Assembly (NCBI GenBank): GCA_008933735.1 | Contig: WBUL01000020.1 | Coordinates: forward strand, 1-40,102 | DNA: 40,102 nt | Source of the DNA: Anaerolineae bacterium | GTDB taxonomy: Bacteria; Chloroflexota; Anaerolineae; Aggregatilineales; J027 | Reading direction: 5' to 3' | Shown here: positions 1 to 7,476 of the stretch, piece after piece | Position numbering within the stretch: the stretch's first letter is position 1 | Layout: every line of letters starts with the position of its first letter | Program-made: the position numbers and the translations under genes | Notes under the pieces: model-generated | Database searches by the model: none | Told to the model about the DNA's origin: nothing | What the model saw: only the letters and a program-made list of their open reading frames with translations

Positions 1-56
1 TGGACAGTCGCCTCTTGGTCCGCTAGGGGAAACCGCTGCCATTCAATGTTATACAT
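1..56 (-). CDS. possible 5' end of a further element gene (partial)
   Basis: An ATG at 54-56 on the minus strand opens a frame beginning MYNIEWQRFPLADQE that runs off the left edge without a stop. AAGG and GGAG stretches lie a short distance upstream. The frame starts inside the divergent tail of the truncated ThiF-like gene, in another reading frame, so it may be the next gene of the minus-strand row. Only 18 codons are visible and I do not recognise them. Confidence 0.3.
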   Translation of the reverse strand, partial: MYNIEWQRFPLADQEATV

Positions 57-316
57 ATCGTGCCTTCTCCATACCTTCTCAAGTAGCTTAGATACCGTAA
101 GTATATTCCACGTAACTTATAACCCTGCCGAATGACATTCTTTATCTCCACATGATCGGGATCAATGAGAATCAGTGTGGGAACGGTCTGCCCAGCTTCT
201 TGGCGCTGCCAGAGCATCCGTGCCACCAGCCGCGCCAACGCGCTGCCGGTTCCACCGACACCCACCAGCACGATATGATTCAAGTGCCACGCTCCATCAT
301 AAGCAAAGATTTTCAT
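23..316 (-). CDS. ThiF/E1-like PRTRC protein, truncated to its N-terminal Rossmann segment
   Basis: The 97-aa product starts like the ThiF/MoeB-type E1-like protein of PRTRC gene sets. HIVLVGVGGTGSALAR (about residues 14-29) is the nucleotide-binding glycine-rich loop. LILIDPDHVEIKNVIRQ is the acidic strand plus the N-R-Q segment typical of E1-like adenylating enzymes. The family is usually well over 200 aa. Here similarity stops just after NVIRQG, and a basic tail without family features runs to a stop, so the adenylation remainder and any catalytic cysteine are missing. I tried the two other frames past the break and found no continuation. The start overlaps the stop of the E2-like gene as ATGA, so the two are translationally coupled. 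It is probably a broken gene; a rearranged active form cannot be excluded. Confidence 0.65.
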   Translation of the reverse strand: MKIFAYDGAWHLNHIVLVGVGGTGSALARLVARMLWQRQEAGQTVPTLILIDPDHVEIKNVIRQGYKLRGIYLRYLSYLRRYGEGTICITLNGSGFP

Positions 317-1047
317 TTCGTAAGCTCCTGAATGACTTCCTGAACGGTGCGACGAGTGGGCAGCAGGTCGGACTTGGGATAGACCCGCGCCTTCTTCCCC
401 TCCATCTCGATGTATTTCTTGCGGATGTCATCGGGATGGCTTTTGCTCTTGCGACTGACCGCATGATTGCCAAAGGGTGTGCCGAGCAAAACTTTCCAAT
501 CTGCTGCCAACGCTGTGCCGCTGAGGTTCTGCCCCTGCAACTGCTGCACACTGCCCCAGCAAATACGCCCATCCTCATAGACATTGGGCAATGGGATGTG
601 GAACAACCGCGCTTCCAGACTGGTGGGGCGTTCTTTGACCGCATAGACGCGATATTCGGGCAACCCCTGCTCAGATGAGCGGCGAAACATCAACATATCG
701 GGTAACGGTACGACGATGGCTTCCTCTGAACCTTCGAGGAAAATGCCCGTCTTTTTACGCGGACGATGTTCCACGATGATTTTGTGCATCCCTTCCTGCG
801 CCATGTAGACGGTGTGGGGTGAGAGCAAACCCGTTTCCAGCCGAATATTGGCGGCGAGTTGCAGTGCAAGCTGGGCGGGGTCTACCAGATATTCGCTCAC
901 CCCTTGCGGTGTGCTACGCTGCATCAGCACGCCGAACCTGTAGACCTTCAAGGTCATCAGGGGATCGCTGTTCATCAGGCTGCTGAGGGCGGTCAGTCCA
1001 GCAGAGGCTTCGGCTAAGACGCTGGGCATCGGGTTGAGGGCGGTCAT
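313..1047 (-). CDS. PRTRC system protein B, E2-like
   Basis: This 244-aa protein matches the size and motifs of PRTRC protein B, which published comparative genomics groups with prokaryotic E2-like (ubiquitin-conjugating-fold) proteins. The segment PLPNVYEDGRICWGS, with Cys163, is the family hallmark and the candidate thiol site. The N-terminal half (about 30-125) should hold the beta-sheet part of the fold. The ATG at 1047 is preceded by AAGGAG at a 7-nt spacing, so I keep this start although it lies 134 bp inside the upstream gene. Its stop overlaps the ThiF-like start (ATGA). With PRTRC C (Ub-like) and ThiF (E1-like) it forms the conjugation-like part of the PRTRC set. Family assignment is fairly sure; biochemical activity is unproven. 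Confidence 0.75.
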   Translation of the reverse strand: MTALNPMPSVLAEASAGLTALSSLMNSDPLMTLKVYRFGVLMQRSTPQGVSEYLVDPAQLALQLAANIRLETGLLSPHTVYMAQEGMHKIIVEHRPRKKTGIFLEGSEEAIVVPLPDMLMFRRSSEQGLPEYRVYAVKERPTSLEARLFHIPLPNVYEDGRICWGSVQQLQGQNLSGTALAADWKVLLGTPFGNHAVSRKSKSHPDDIRKKYIEMEGKKARVYPKSDLLPTRRTVQEVIQELTK

Positions 1048-1879
1048 GAGGTTTCTCCTTCTTTATCCTTTTCATCTGTTTCGATAGACTTTCTACGTTG
1101 GCACGCAGTTCAGCTTGCAGTCCATCATCTGCCAGCAGCAGATCAAGTCCCTGCATGGCATTCCCGATGATCTCAGCGGCTTCGGCGTGCATGAGGTTGT
1201 TGAATTCAAGTTCGTTCGGCTCCCATGCCAGCGGCTGGATGCCCATCTCGTAGATCTCCTCATCGGTGTAATCAGCGGCAGTGTTCCCTGTTTGCGAGAA
1301 CATCCAGTCCAGCAGCCATGCCAGCTTCTCATGGGTTGGGTGTCCTGTCTGGCGCAAACTGAACGCCAGCACATCGGCAACTTGGGCAGCCTCCGGCAGG
1401 TTGTCGGGCAGGCTGTAGGTCTGTTCAGGATCAACTGCCACACCCAGCCAGGCATAGACTTCGACCAGTGGGGTGTACTGGGGGGATGCAAAGAAATCGG
1501 TATCGGTCAGGTCAACGCCTAACCCGAAGAAAGGGATGCCGAAAAAAATCTGCTCAAGATCATGCAGCTCGCCACCGACCAGATGACGGTTGATCGCGGT
1601 GCAGACCTGATCGGCTAAACGCTGCGAACTGGACTCCGTGCGAATAGCTTGGGTCGTTTCGGCATAGACTGCGGGGAAGCAAACCCGCGAGATGTCCCAT
1701 GCCGCACCGATGTTCACCCACTCATCGCCACCCGCATAGTAGTCGGGTTCGATCAACGGCTCATCCAACAAAGCAAGCGGATCAAGCCACGCCACCGCAC
1801 TGCACAATGCCAGAAAGGGGTCAGCCAGTGTCGCGGCACTCAGGAAGGTGATCGCTGCGTGAAAGTCTTGTGGTTTCAT
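914..1879 (-). CDS. PRTRC system protein F-like
   Basis: A 321-aa acidic protein with no catalytic motif that I can name. Length and position, between PRTRC C and PRTRC B, fit PRTRC protein F, a family of unknown function. The start at 1879 overlaps the stop of the small upstream gene as ATGA. The last 45 or so residues, after KKEKPHD, are rich in Arg, Asp, Gln and Pro. They are read over the start of the B gene in another frame, giving an unusually long 134-bp overlap. A one-base shift would end this protein at the ATGA formed by the B start codon, so the tail may come from a frameshift or a lost stop. Assignment rests mainly on context. Confidence 0.6.
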   Translation of the reverse strand: MKPQDFHAAITFLSAATLADPFLALCSAVAWLDPLALLDEPLIEPDYYAGGDEWVNIGAAWDISRVCFPAVYAETTQAIRTESSSQRLADQVCTAINRHLVGGELHDLEQIFFGIPFFGLGVDLTDTDFFASPQYTPLVEVYAWLGVAVDPEQTYSLPDNLPEAAQVADVLAFSLRQTGHPTHEKLAWLLDWMFSQTGNTAADYTDEEIYEMGIQPLAWEPNELEFNNLMHAEAAEIIGNAMQGLDLLLADDGLQAELRANVESLSKQMKRIKKEKPHDRPQPDAQRLSRSLCWTDRPQQPDEQRSPDDLEGLQVRRADAA

Positions 1880-2133
1880 AGGGCGAACTCCATCAACGGA
1901 ACTGTCAGCGGTATAGCGGGCAAATGTGCCAACCGCCGCCCCATCTCCGCGCAGCGCCCTGTATAAGCGACCAGTTCAACTGTCGCGGCGATGACCTGTA
2001 TTTTGGCTTCAGGGGTGAAGGTGGTCGGGAACCACTCGCCCGTTGGTGGGCGTAACCCGGAGAGCAAGCTAACGGCTCCCAGTTCCAATGGCGGGACATT
2101 TTCAAGACTGTGGATCAGTTGCTCAAGCATCAT
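1876..2133 (-). CDS. small hypothetical protein within the PRTRC row
   Basis: An 85-aa protein starting MMLEQLIHSLENVPP. The start at 2133 (or the adjacent ATG at 2130) is chosen because AGGAG sits 5 to 8 nt upstream; the longer frame from 2166 would run back through a terminator hairpin. The product is mixed helical without cysteine pairs or signal sequence, and I do not recognise the family. Its stop overlaps the next start as ATGA, so it is co-translated with the PRTRC F-like gene. The terminator-like hairpin just upstream suggests its expression depends on read-through or a separate promoter. Confidence 0.6.
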   Translation of the reverse strand: MMLEQLIHSLENVPPLELGAVSLLSGLRPPTGEWFPTTFTPEAKIQVIAATVELVAYTGRCAEMGRRLAHLPAIPLTVPLMEFAL

Positions 2134-2145
2134 ATTGACTCCTAG

Positions 2146-2178
2146 AAAAAGCCTGCTGCCCCACATGAGACAGCAGGC
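2146..2178 (-). terminator. intrinsic terminator between PRTRC C and the 85-aa gene
   Basis: On the minus strand GCCTGCTG (2178-2171) pairs with CAGCAGGC (2158-2151), an 8-bp stem with a 12-nt loop, followed directly by five T (2150-2146). The Shine-Dalgarno sequence of the next gene begins only a few bases later. Confidence 0.7.
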
Positions 2179-2187
2179 ACGGTCAGT

Positions 2188-2400
2188 TTAGCCTTTGCGC
2201 CCAGGGGCAGCGTGGTAGGTGATCTCAGTCACACCGCTTGCCTCATCCGTATGCTCACGGATGGTGGCATTCTCGATTTGGGGATAGAGGGGGGCAAGCA
2301 GTTTTTGCACTTCTTGCGGCGTTTTTCCAGCCAGCGAAGCGTCCTCCACAATGCGGACGCTGCCGATCTTGAACACACGGTTGGGGGTTTGGTCGGTCAT
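2188..2400 (-). CDS. PRTRC system protein C, ubiquitin-like
   Basis: A 70-aa protein beginning MTDQTPNRVFKIGSVRIVED and ending in YHAAPGRKG. Size, the FKIG start, the P-x-E-V-x-x-x-xAPLYP segment (about 28-40) and the glycine-ended tail match PRTRC protein C, which has been grouped with the prokaryotic ubiquitin-like beta-grasp families. The terminal ...GRKG is where a conjugating system would act if it works like ubiquitin; that is inference. AGGAG precedes the ATG. It follows PRTRC E by 20 bp in the same row and is followed at once by an intrinsic terminator, so the helicase-primase-E-C transcript may normally end here. Confidence 0.8.
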   Translation of the reverse strand: MTDQTPNRVFKIGSVRIVEDASLAGKTPQEVQKLLAPLYPQIENATIREHTDEASGVTEITYHAAPGRKG

Positions 2401-2420
2401 TTTCGGAATCTCCTCTTGAT

Positions 2421-2978
2421 CTAAAACATGGATATTTGTTGGTTGTTGGTCAAAGTGTCAGCCGGCTTTGCCACTACTGACACTGACACTTTTTCGGGCG
2501 ATTGAGCAGGCTTTACGGTGTGGGTCTCCTGCAAAGTGTCGTCAGTGTCGGTGATGGCAATTTCACCACTGACACTTTGAATCGGCGGGTTTGGGGGCGG
2601 ATTTTCGGCATTTTCAGCCATTTCTGAGGGGTTTTCGTCCTCCTCCGCCTCGTCTGACAGCAAATCGCTACTGACACTTTCATCGTCGTCATCGACAGAT
2701 TCAGTGTCAGTGGGCGTACTGACACTTGCACTGTTTTCAGCATCCGCAGCCGGGAGATCAGGGGGTGGAGCCGCTTCAACCTGTACCAGTTTGAGCAGCG
2801 CGGTTCCCACTGCTTCGGCGATATTGCCCTTGAGGGTCAAGCCTTTGTAGTCAAACTGCTGGAGGTGTCCTAACTCACCGCGCTGGATGGTCAGGGTTCC
2901 CACACCTTGACGGTCATCTACATCGGGGAGACGGATCATGATAATCGTTTCTTTGGTCTTGGCTTTCTTCTTTGCCAT
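2421..2978 (-). CDS. PRTRC system protein E-like, acidic, with a clamp-binding-type tail
   Basis: A 185-aa protein. I start at 2978 (MAKKKAKTKETIIMIRLPD) because AAGGAAG lies 6 nt upstream; the frame could extend to 3017 but would overlap the primase end. An N-terminal domain of about 75 residues, with beta-strand-like segments, matches the position and general look of PRTRC protein E. The rest is a disordered acidic region with repeated SVS and TDT triplets. The extreme C-terminus is QQISMF, which fits the QL(S/D)LF beta-sliding-clamp motif. The repeated triplets come from an iteron-like DNA repeat annotated separately. Naming as E is by context and moderate. Confidence 0.65.
   Translation of the reverse strand: MAKKKAKTKETIIMIRLPDVDDRQGVGTLTIQRGELGHLQQFDYKGLTLKGNIAEAVGTALLKLVQVEAAPPPDLPAADAENSASVSTPTDTESVDDDDESVSSDLLSDEAEEDENPSEMAENAENPPPNPPIQSVSGEIAITDTDDTLQETHTVKPAQSPEKVSVSVVAKPADTLTNNQQISMF
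2454..2726. repeat. iteron-like CTGACACT / AGTGTCAG repeats inside the PRTRC E gene
   Basis: Seven exact copies of the octamer in either orientation start at 2454, 2477, 2483, 2569, 2671, 2703 and 2719. Two near copies, AGTGTCGT and AGTGTCGG, lie at 2535 and 2544. On the coding strand some copies read as Ser-Val-Ser and others as (Thr)-Asp-Thr, so the DNA word is kept in both orientations and more than one frame. A related GACACT/AGTGTC dyad lies at 11262-11280 before the other end of the gene row. Confidence 0.7.
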
Positions 2979-2991
2979 TGGGTACTTCCTT

Positions 2992-3939
2992 TCATGATTG
3001 ACGATACAATCCGCCATAATCGGCGGGGTCTAAACGGAGCAGGTCGCAGAGTTCCTTAAGCAGCAAACGAGCGTGTCGCCCAAGGCATACGCCACAGGCT
3101 GAAGCAGGGTTGAAAGCAAAATGTTTGCCGGGGGCATCACGGGTGTGACCACAGGGACAGAGGCTGCCGATCCAGCCGTTTTTCTGGACGAAACCGCCGT
3201 ACTCGCGCAGCAGGACATCCGTAACAGCCTCAACCAGCACGGTATTGATCTGGTCAGCCAAGGGGGACTTGCTTCGGCGCAAAGTCGGTGGGGGCGCACG
3301 TGGGCGAAGCGGAGGTGGTTCTGGTGAGGGTGGAACATAGGCAGCAAAATCCCCCAGCGTGTAACGGCGATTCTCTGCCAGCCAGAGCAGCTTACAGGCG
3401 CGGTTGACTTCCGGCTTGGTATTGCGTGAACCCGGTAAGCGGAGTGCCTGTGTCACCCGAACTTCATCACCGCCAAGTTGTTGGGCTAGACCACCCAGCA
3501 CATGGTTGGCAGTTTGAAAGTCCGTGGTGGCATCCAGCAGCCAGTAAAGATGCAGCCCTCTACCACTACCGATCATGGCAGAAGGTGCGGGCATTCCCCC
3601 TAATCCTGACCTTTGGATACGCTCAAAGCTGGTGCTGAGATCGCCATCCAGATCGGCATATAGGGCAGTCAAGGTGAGCAGGTCGGAAAAGCCGCCCCGC
3701 TTCCAGCGTCCCAGTGGTTCTCGGCGCAGCGCAATGGAGAAATATGCACCCCAGCCCTGAGCATTTGCCTTGAGCAAATCCTGAAGTCCCTGATGAACAG
3801 CGGTCTTATCGCGGATATGGAGATGGCGGGATGGGGCGCGGTCTTTGTGATCGGGATGGATGGCGGTCAGCGTCAGGTAGCCCTCCCGCTGACCCCGGTA
3901 GATGGCTCGCAGCAGTTGAAGGGTCTCGTCAGGGATCAT
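2992..3939 (-). CDS. archaeo-eukaryotic-type primase (RepB-primase-like) with zinc-binding C-terminus
   Basis: A 315-aa protein with the signatures of plasmid primases of the archaeo-eukaryotic superfamily. YADLDGD supplies the D-x-D metal pair (Asp96, Asp98), IGSGRGLHLYWLL (about 123-135) is the conserved S-G-x-G-x-H segment, and QALRLPGSRNTK follows as in RepB-type primases. After a Pro/Arg-rich linker (about 205-225) a C-terminal module contains C-P-C-G-H, a further His, and C-G-V-C, a probable zinc site. It is expected to make primers for element replication. It starts 9 bp after the helicase stop, with a GGGGGTGAG Shine-Dalgarno. Function is well supported by motifs; the exact subfamily is not. 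Confidence 0.8.
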   Translation of the reverse strand: MIPDETLQLLRAIYRGQREGYLTLTAIHPDHKDRAPSRHLHIRDKTAVHQGLQDLLKANAQGWGAYFSIALRREPLGRWKRGGFSDLLTLTALYADLDGDLSTSFERIQRSGLGGMPAPSAMIGSGRGLHLYWLLDATTDFQTANHVLGGLAQQLGGDEVRVTQALRLPGSRNTKPEVNRACKLLWLAENRRYTLGDFAAYVPPSPEPPPLRPRAPPPTLRRSKSPLADQINTVLVEAVTDVLLREYGGFVQKNGWIGSLCPCGHTRDAPGKHFAFNPASACGVCLGRHARLLLKELCDLLRLDPADYGGLYRQS

Positions 3940-3948
3940 CTCACCCCC

Positions 3949-6900
3949 CTAGACATCAAACAGGGTCAACTGCTGTAAACCCTGAGCATAGACGGTTTTG
4001 GGCAGTGGTTGTGCTGGGCGTTGCGGGGGTGCTTCAATGGCATCCGGGGCATCGGAGAGCTTCACCCGACGACGTTTCGTAACTGGCTTGGGTGGCAAGG
4101 GACAGGTGAGTGGTTCCGGCGAACGCTGGGGCCAGTCTTCGACCAGGATCGTCGGTGTTTCCATGACTTCCTCAAGGATCGTTGGCTCAGGTTCAGTCGT
4201 CACCCACAGACTTTCGCGCTGACTTTCCTCATGCGAGGCGGCTTTGAACAGATCGCGCAGGTCGGTCACCTCCTCATCGGCATCCAGCGATTTGGCGAGT
4301 TCAGCGATCAAGTCGCTGGCATCGTCACCACCGCCCGTCAGTTCGCTCAGTCCCACATCACTATCGCCATACAACAGTTTGGCGGCACGCTGCTTGCGTC
4401 CGATGAGGGCAACCGCACGGGCTTCCATGCTATCGGTGTAGTAGGGATAGAAGGTCTTGCACGCTTCGGTCTGGATGATGCGCCATGCCCGCCGCGATGC
4501 TTGAATAGTGACATAGAGGCTGTAGTTGATTTCATAAAACACCAGCGTCGGGAAGGCGATCAAATCTAAGCCAGTCTGTACCAACTTCGGATTAGCGATG
4601 AACACATTCACCCCTGCCTTGAGTTGGCTTTCCAGCACTGCCTCACGCCGTTTGGGATCGACTTTGCCATAGAGGATGAAGGGTTTTGCAGCGGGTATAT
4701 GCTCTTTGAGAAGCTGTTCGAGGCGTGGCTGGATGTCGCGTGTCGCGGATTGCTCCACGAAGATACCAACCTTGCGACCCTGTGCCAGTTCGGACTTTAC
4801 CGTGTCGATGAGCCACTGCTCTTTGGCGAACATCCGTCCCTCACCCAGATTGGGGACTGCCCAGACCGGACGCTCCATTGAAAGAGTTTGCCCCTGTTCA
4901 TCACGCAGTTTGCGGCGGTGAATGATTTGTTCGGCGCGGAAGGGGGCATTCGGATAGCTGAGCAGCGTCCGCAGGTAACGCCCCAGAAAGCTGGCGTCGC
5001 CTTCCAAACGGCATTGAAAGAGGTACTCGCCCAGAGCTTTCTGGGTATCGTCATAGACCTTTCGTAAGTCCTCATCCATGTCAATTGGGACGGGGATTTC
5101 GTCATAGGCGGGCATATCGCTGATGTCGGTTAAGCCGACGAACAGCGCATGATCCAGGATTTCGCGTACCAGCATAGGGGATGTGCCGGGAGCTTCACGC
5201 GGTTGATGTTCAAAGCGGGCTTTGCCCGTGTAGCGTCCTGACTGGTCATACTGCGGTTTGTATTCGACGATGCGCTCTAAAGACCCCATCTGATCGACCC
5301 AGCGGGCAAGTTGTTTTCCCTTGTCGCGGTTGTTCTCGCCCCAGTTGTAGTGGCGTTGCACACGCGGGTTTAACTGGTATTCCAGCGCAAAAATGCTGCT
5401 GGCACACCCACCATACAGCGTCCCGGTCAAACCAATGACTTTCTCCGCCGCATTGCATAGCACACTGAACGCCTCCCCCTGATCGCTGGATAGACTTTTG
5501 AGTTCGTGGACTTCATCGGCGACGTAGAGATACACCCGTCCCGGATGCACACGGGCGATGTAGTCTGCCAGTGCCATGCGCGGGTTTTTGCGCGGAAATT
5601 TCTCGCCTTCGCGGGGTGCGCTGAAGGTACGCTTATCCTGCCATAACACGCCACCACAATGCTGACAAGCTCGAGGGGCATCATTTAGCCAGGCACGACT
5701 GGCAAGTTTTTCGCCCTTCTGGTCTTTGGTGACGATTTCACCACAGGCTGGGCAGATGGGGATTTCCTGAGTGAAAATGCGGGACTTGCCTGCCATCCCA
5801 TCCGGCGGAGGTGCGCCTTTTGACCATAGCGCGGTGTGACGCTTGCGCCATTGAACGGCTGCTTCCCAGCCTTCCCCCAACTTAGCACGTTCACGGGCGA
5901 TGATGCCCACCTTCAGCGTATGGGGCAGCAGCGTCTTTGCCTTATTCATAAAGGCGCGGGTATCGTCCACGCTTTCCAAGATTTCGACATAACTGCTCGA
6001 TGAAACCTTGCCGATTTCACGCTTCCATTTTTCGACCAGATGGGGCGGACACATCACCAGTGCCACCTGCCCCGCTTGCATATTGGGTTGCAGCGTCGCG
6101 GCGAGGGTGGCTCCGATCACCGACTTGCCCACGCCCGGCTCGCCGACTAGATAGATACCCTTGCGGGTTTGCAAGGCTTGATGGGCTGCCGCGATGACAT
6201 GCTTCTGAGTGGTGAACAAGCCCTTGCCGATGCGGACACGGTTCAACACGGGGGCGACTGCCGAGTAGTCGAAGTTGTAAAGGGGCTTGAAGTGGGTTTC
6301 CAGATAATCCAGCAAGGTGGCTTTGTATTGCCCGATGAACTGCACCAGTGCGGCATCCCCGGTCATGGGGATGGTTTCGCCCCTCTCTGTCAGCAAGGTG
6401 ATCGTCACCACCGGACGGGTGCGGTAGACTTCACGCTCCGTCGTGCTGGGGTCATCCTCATTGACTTCTTCCGGGGCTTCGCGCAGTTCCTCCACCGTGC
6501 GGATGGTGCTGCGAACCGCTGCCCGTCCGTACTCAGCCGTATCCAGTATCAGACCGTTGAACATGCCCGCCGCTAACACCAGACCGATCTGCATCCCACG
6601 CGGTTTCACGATGGGGCGAATGTCATCTATCGGGGGTGGGGGTTCGAGTAAGGTCTGGAATTGCGCTGACTTGTGGGCAGAGTTGGTCTGGATAGCAGCC
6701 AACGTGATTTCCGGCGTGAGGACTTTGGGGGCGAAGATGAATCGTTTGACGGGATGTGGAGCAGGAAAACGGTAAAGCGGTTCGTCGTGGATGCTCAGTT
6801 CATACGGGTTCTGCCCTTGCTTGAGAATATCCTGTGCGAAGCTGGCTTGGTCTTTCGGTGTTGTGCCGATCTGACCGATGACCACCACCTGTGTGTAGGT

Positions 6901-7404
6901 TCCCATATGCAGTTCGGGCAATTGCCAGACATCCACTCGTGAGCAGTTTTTCGCCAGCACCAGCGCCGCATCTGCTGTAACATGATGCGCGTAGACGACC
7001 CAAGCAATGTACCCGCCTGTCTGCACCCACTTTAACGAGTGCTTGAGGAAGGACAACTCGCGCCGCTTTTCATCGCTACCCATATCATAGGTGTAAGGGG
7101 GATTAATCCACGCACCAACAAAGCCGCTGGTGCTGGCACGTAGTTGGAAGATGTCACCCTGTACCGCTTGCACGGAACCGAACTTCTCGACACACTTGGC
7201 AGCGCGGTCATGATCGAGTTCATTGGCGTAGGGTGTGAGTCCCCATGTGTCGGAGAGATGAGCGAGAGCATCACCTTCCCCGGCGCAGGGATCGAGTAGT
7301 TTGCCGCCACCCATCGCAGGTGCGAATAGGCTGGCAACATGCGGGAGATATTTCGGGGGGTATTCGTAGAAACCTCCGACTTCATGGCTTGAAAGACGCG
7401 CCAC
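3949..7404 (-). CDS. methyltransferase-like domain fused to SF2 helicase, clamp-binding-type tail
   Basis: A 1151-aa protein with a GTG start; AGGAG lies 7 nt upstream. Residues 1-180 form a Rossmann methyltransferase-like domain (as in DUF6094) with DPCAGEG (38-44) for AdoMet and NPPY (101-104), the N6-adenine/N4-cytosine-type catalytic motif. A linker follows, then an SF2 helicase: Walker A GEPGVGKS (421-428), a zinc ribbon inserted at Cys551, Cys554, Cys580 and Cys583, the DEVH box (630-633), and a second RecA domain with the Q-A-S-R-R-A-W-R segment as motif VI. An acidic linker leads to the C-terminal QLTLF (1145-1149), a close match to the beta-clamp motif. It probably serves element replication or maintenance. 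Similar fusions also occur in defence loci, so a restriction-like role is possible but the context argues for replication. Confidence 0.75.
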   Translation of the reverse strand: MARLSSHEVGGFYEYPPKYLPHVASLFAPAMGGGKLLDPCAGEGDALAHLSDTWGLTPYANELDHDRAAKCVEKFGSVQAVQGDIFQLRASTSGFVGAWINPPYTYDMGSDEKRRELSFLKHSLKWVQTGGYIAWVVYAHHVTADAALVLAKNCSRVDVWQLPELHMGTYTQVVVIGQIGTTPKDQASFAQDILKQGQNPYELSIHDEPLYRFPAPHPVKRFIFAPKVLTPEITLAAIQTNSAHKSAQFQTLLEPPPPIDDIRPIVKPRGMQIGLVLAAGMFNGLILDTAEYGRAAVRSTIRTVEELREAPEEVNEDDPSTTEREVYRTRPVVTITLLTERGETIPMTGDAALVQFIGQYKATLLDYLETHFKPLYNFDYSAVAPVLNRVRIGKGLFTTQKHVIAAAHQALQTRKGIYLVGEPGVGKSVIGATLAATLQPNMQAGQVALVMCPPHLVEKWKREIGKVSSSSYVEILESVDDTRAFMNKAKTLLPHTLKVGIIARERAKLGEGWEAAVQWRKRHTALWSKGAPPPDGMAGKSRIFTQEIPICPACGEIVTKDQKGEKLASRAWLNDAPRACQHCGGVLWQDKRTFSAPREGEKFPRKNPRMALADYIARVHPGRVYLYVADEVHELKSLSSDQGEAFSVLCNAAEKVIGLTGTLYGGCASSIFALEYQLNPRVQRHYNWGENNRDKGKQLARWVDQMGSLERIVEYKPQYDQSGRYTGKARFEHQPREAPGTSPMLVREILDHALFVGLTDISDMPAYDEIPVPIDMDEDLRKVYDDTQKALGEYLFQCRLEGDASFLGRYLRTLLSYPNAPFRAEQIIHRRKLRDEQGQTLSMERPVWAVPNLGEGRMFAKEQWLIDTVKSELAQGRKVGIFVEQSATRDIQPRLEQLLKEHIPAAKPFILYGKVDPKRREAVLESQLKAGVNVFIANPKLVQTGLDLIAFPTLVFYEINYSLYVTIQASRRAWRIIQTEACKTFYPYYTDSMEARAVALIGRKQRAAKLLYGDSDVGLSELTGGGDDASDLIAELAKSLDADEEVTDLRDLFKAASHEESQRESLWVTTEPEPTILEEVMETPTILVEDWPQRSPEPLTCPLPPKPVTKRRRVKLSDAPDAIEAPPQRPAQPLPKTVYAQGLQQLTLFDV

Positions 7405-7424
7405 GATATTGCTCCTATAAATCC

Positions 7425-7459
7425 AAAAAGCCCCCTACCCGAATGTGGGTAGAGGGCTT
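7425..7459 (-). terminator. intrinsic terminator just before the helicase gene
   Basis: On the minus strand AAGCCCTCTACCC (7459-7447) pairs with GGGTAGGGGGCTT (7440-7428), a 13-bp stem with one mismatch, followed by five T. The helicase Shine-Dalgarno begins about 10 nt further on, so this can separate the upstream six-gene row from the replication genes or act as an attenuator. Confidence 0.75.
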
Positions 7460-7476
7460 GGTCGTGCGATGGAATC

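Noticed and set aside
3949..7404. DISARM or restriction-type defence system
   Set aside because: A methyltransferase and helicase occur together, but partner defence genes are absent and the neighbours are primase and PRTRC genes, which fits replication better.
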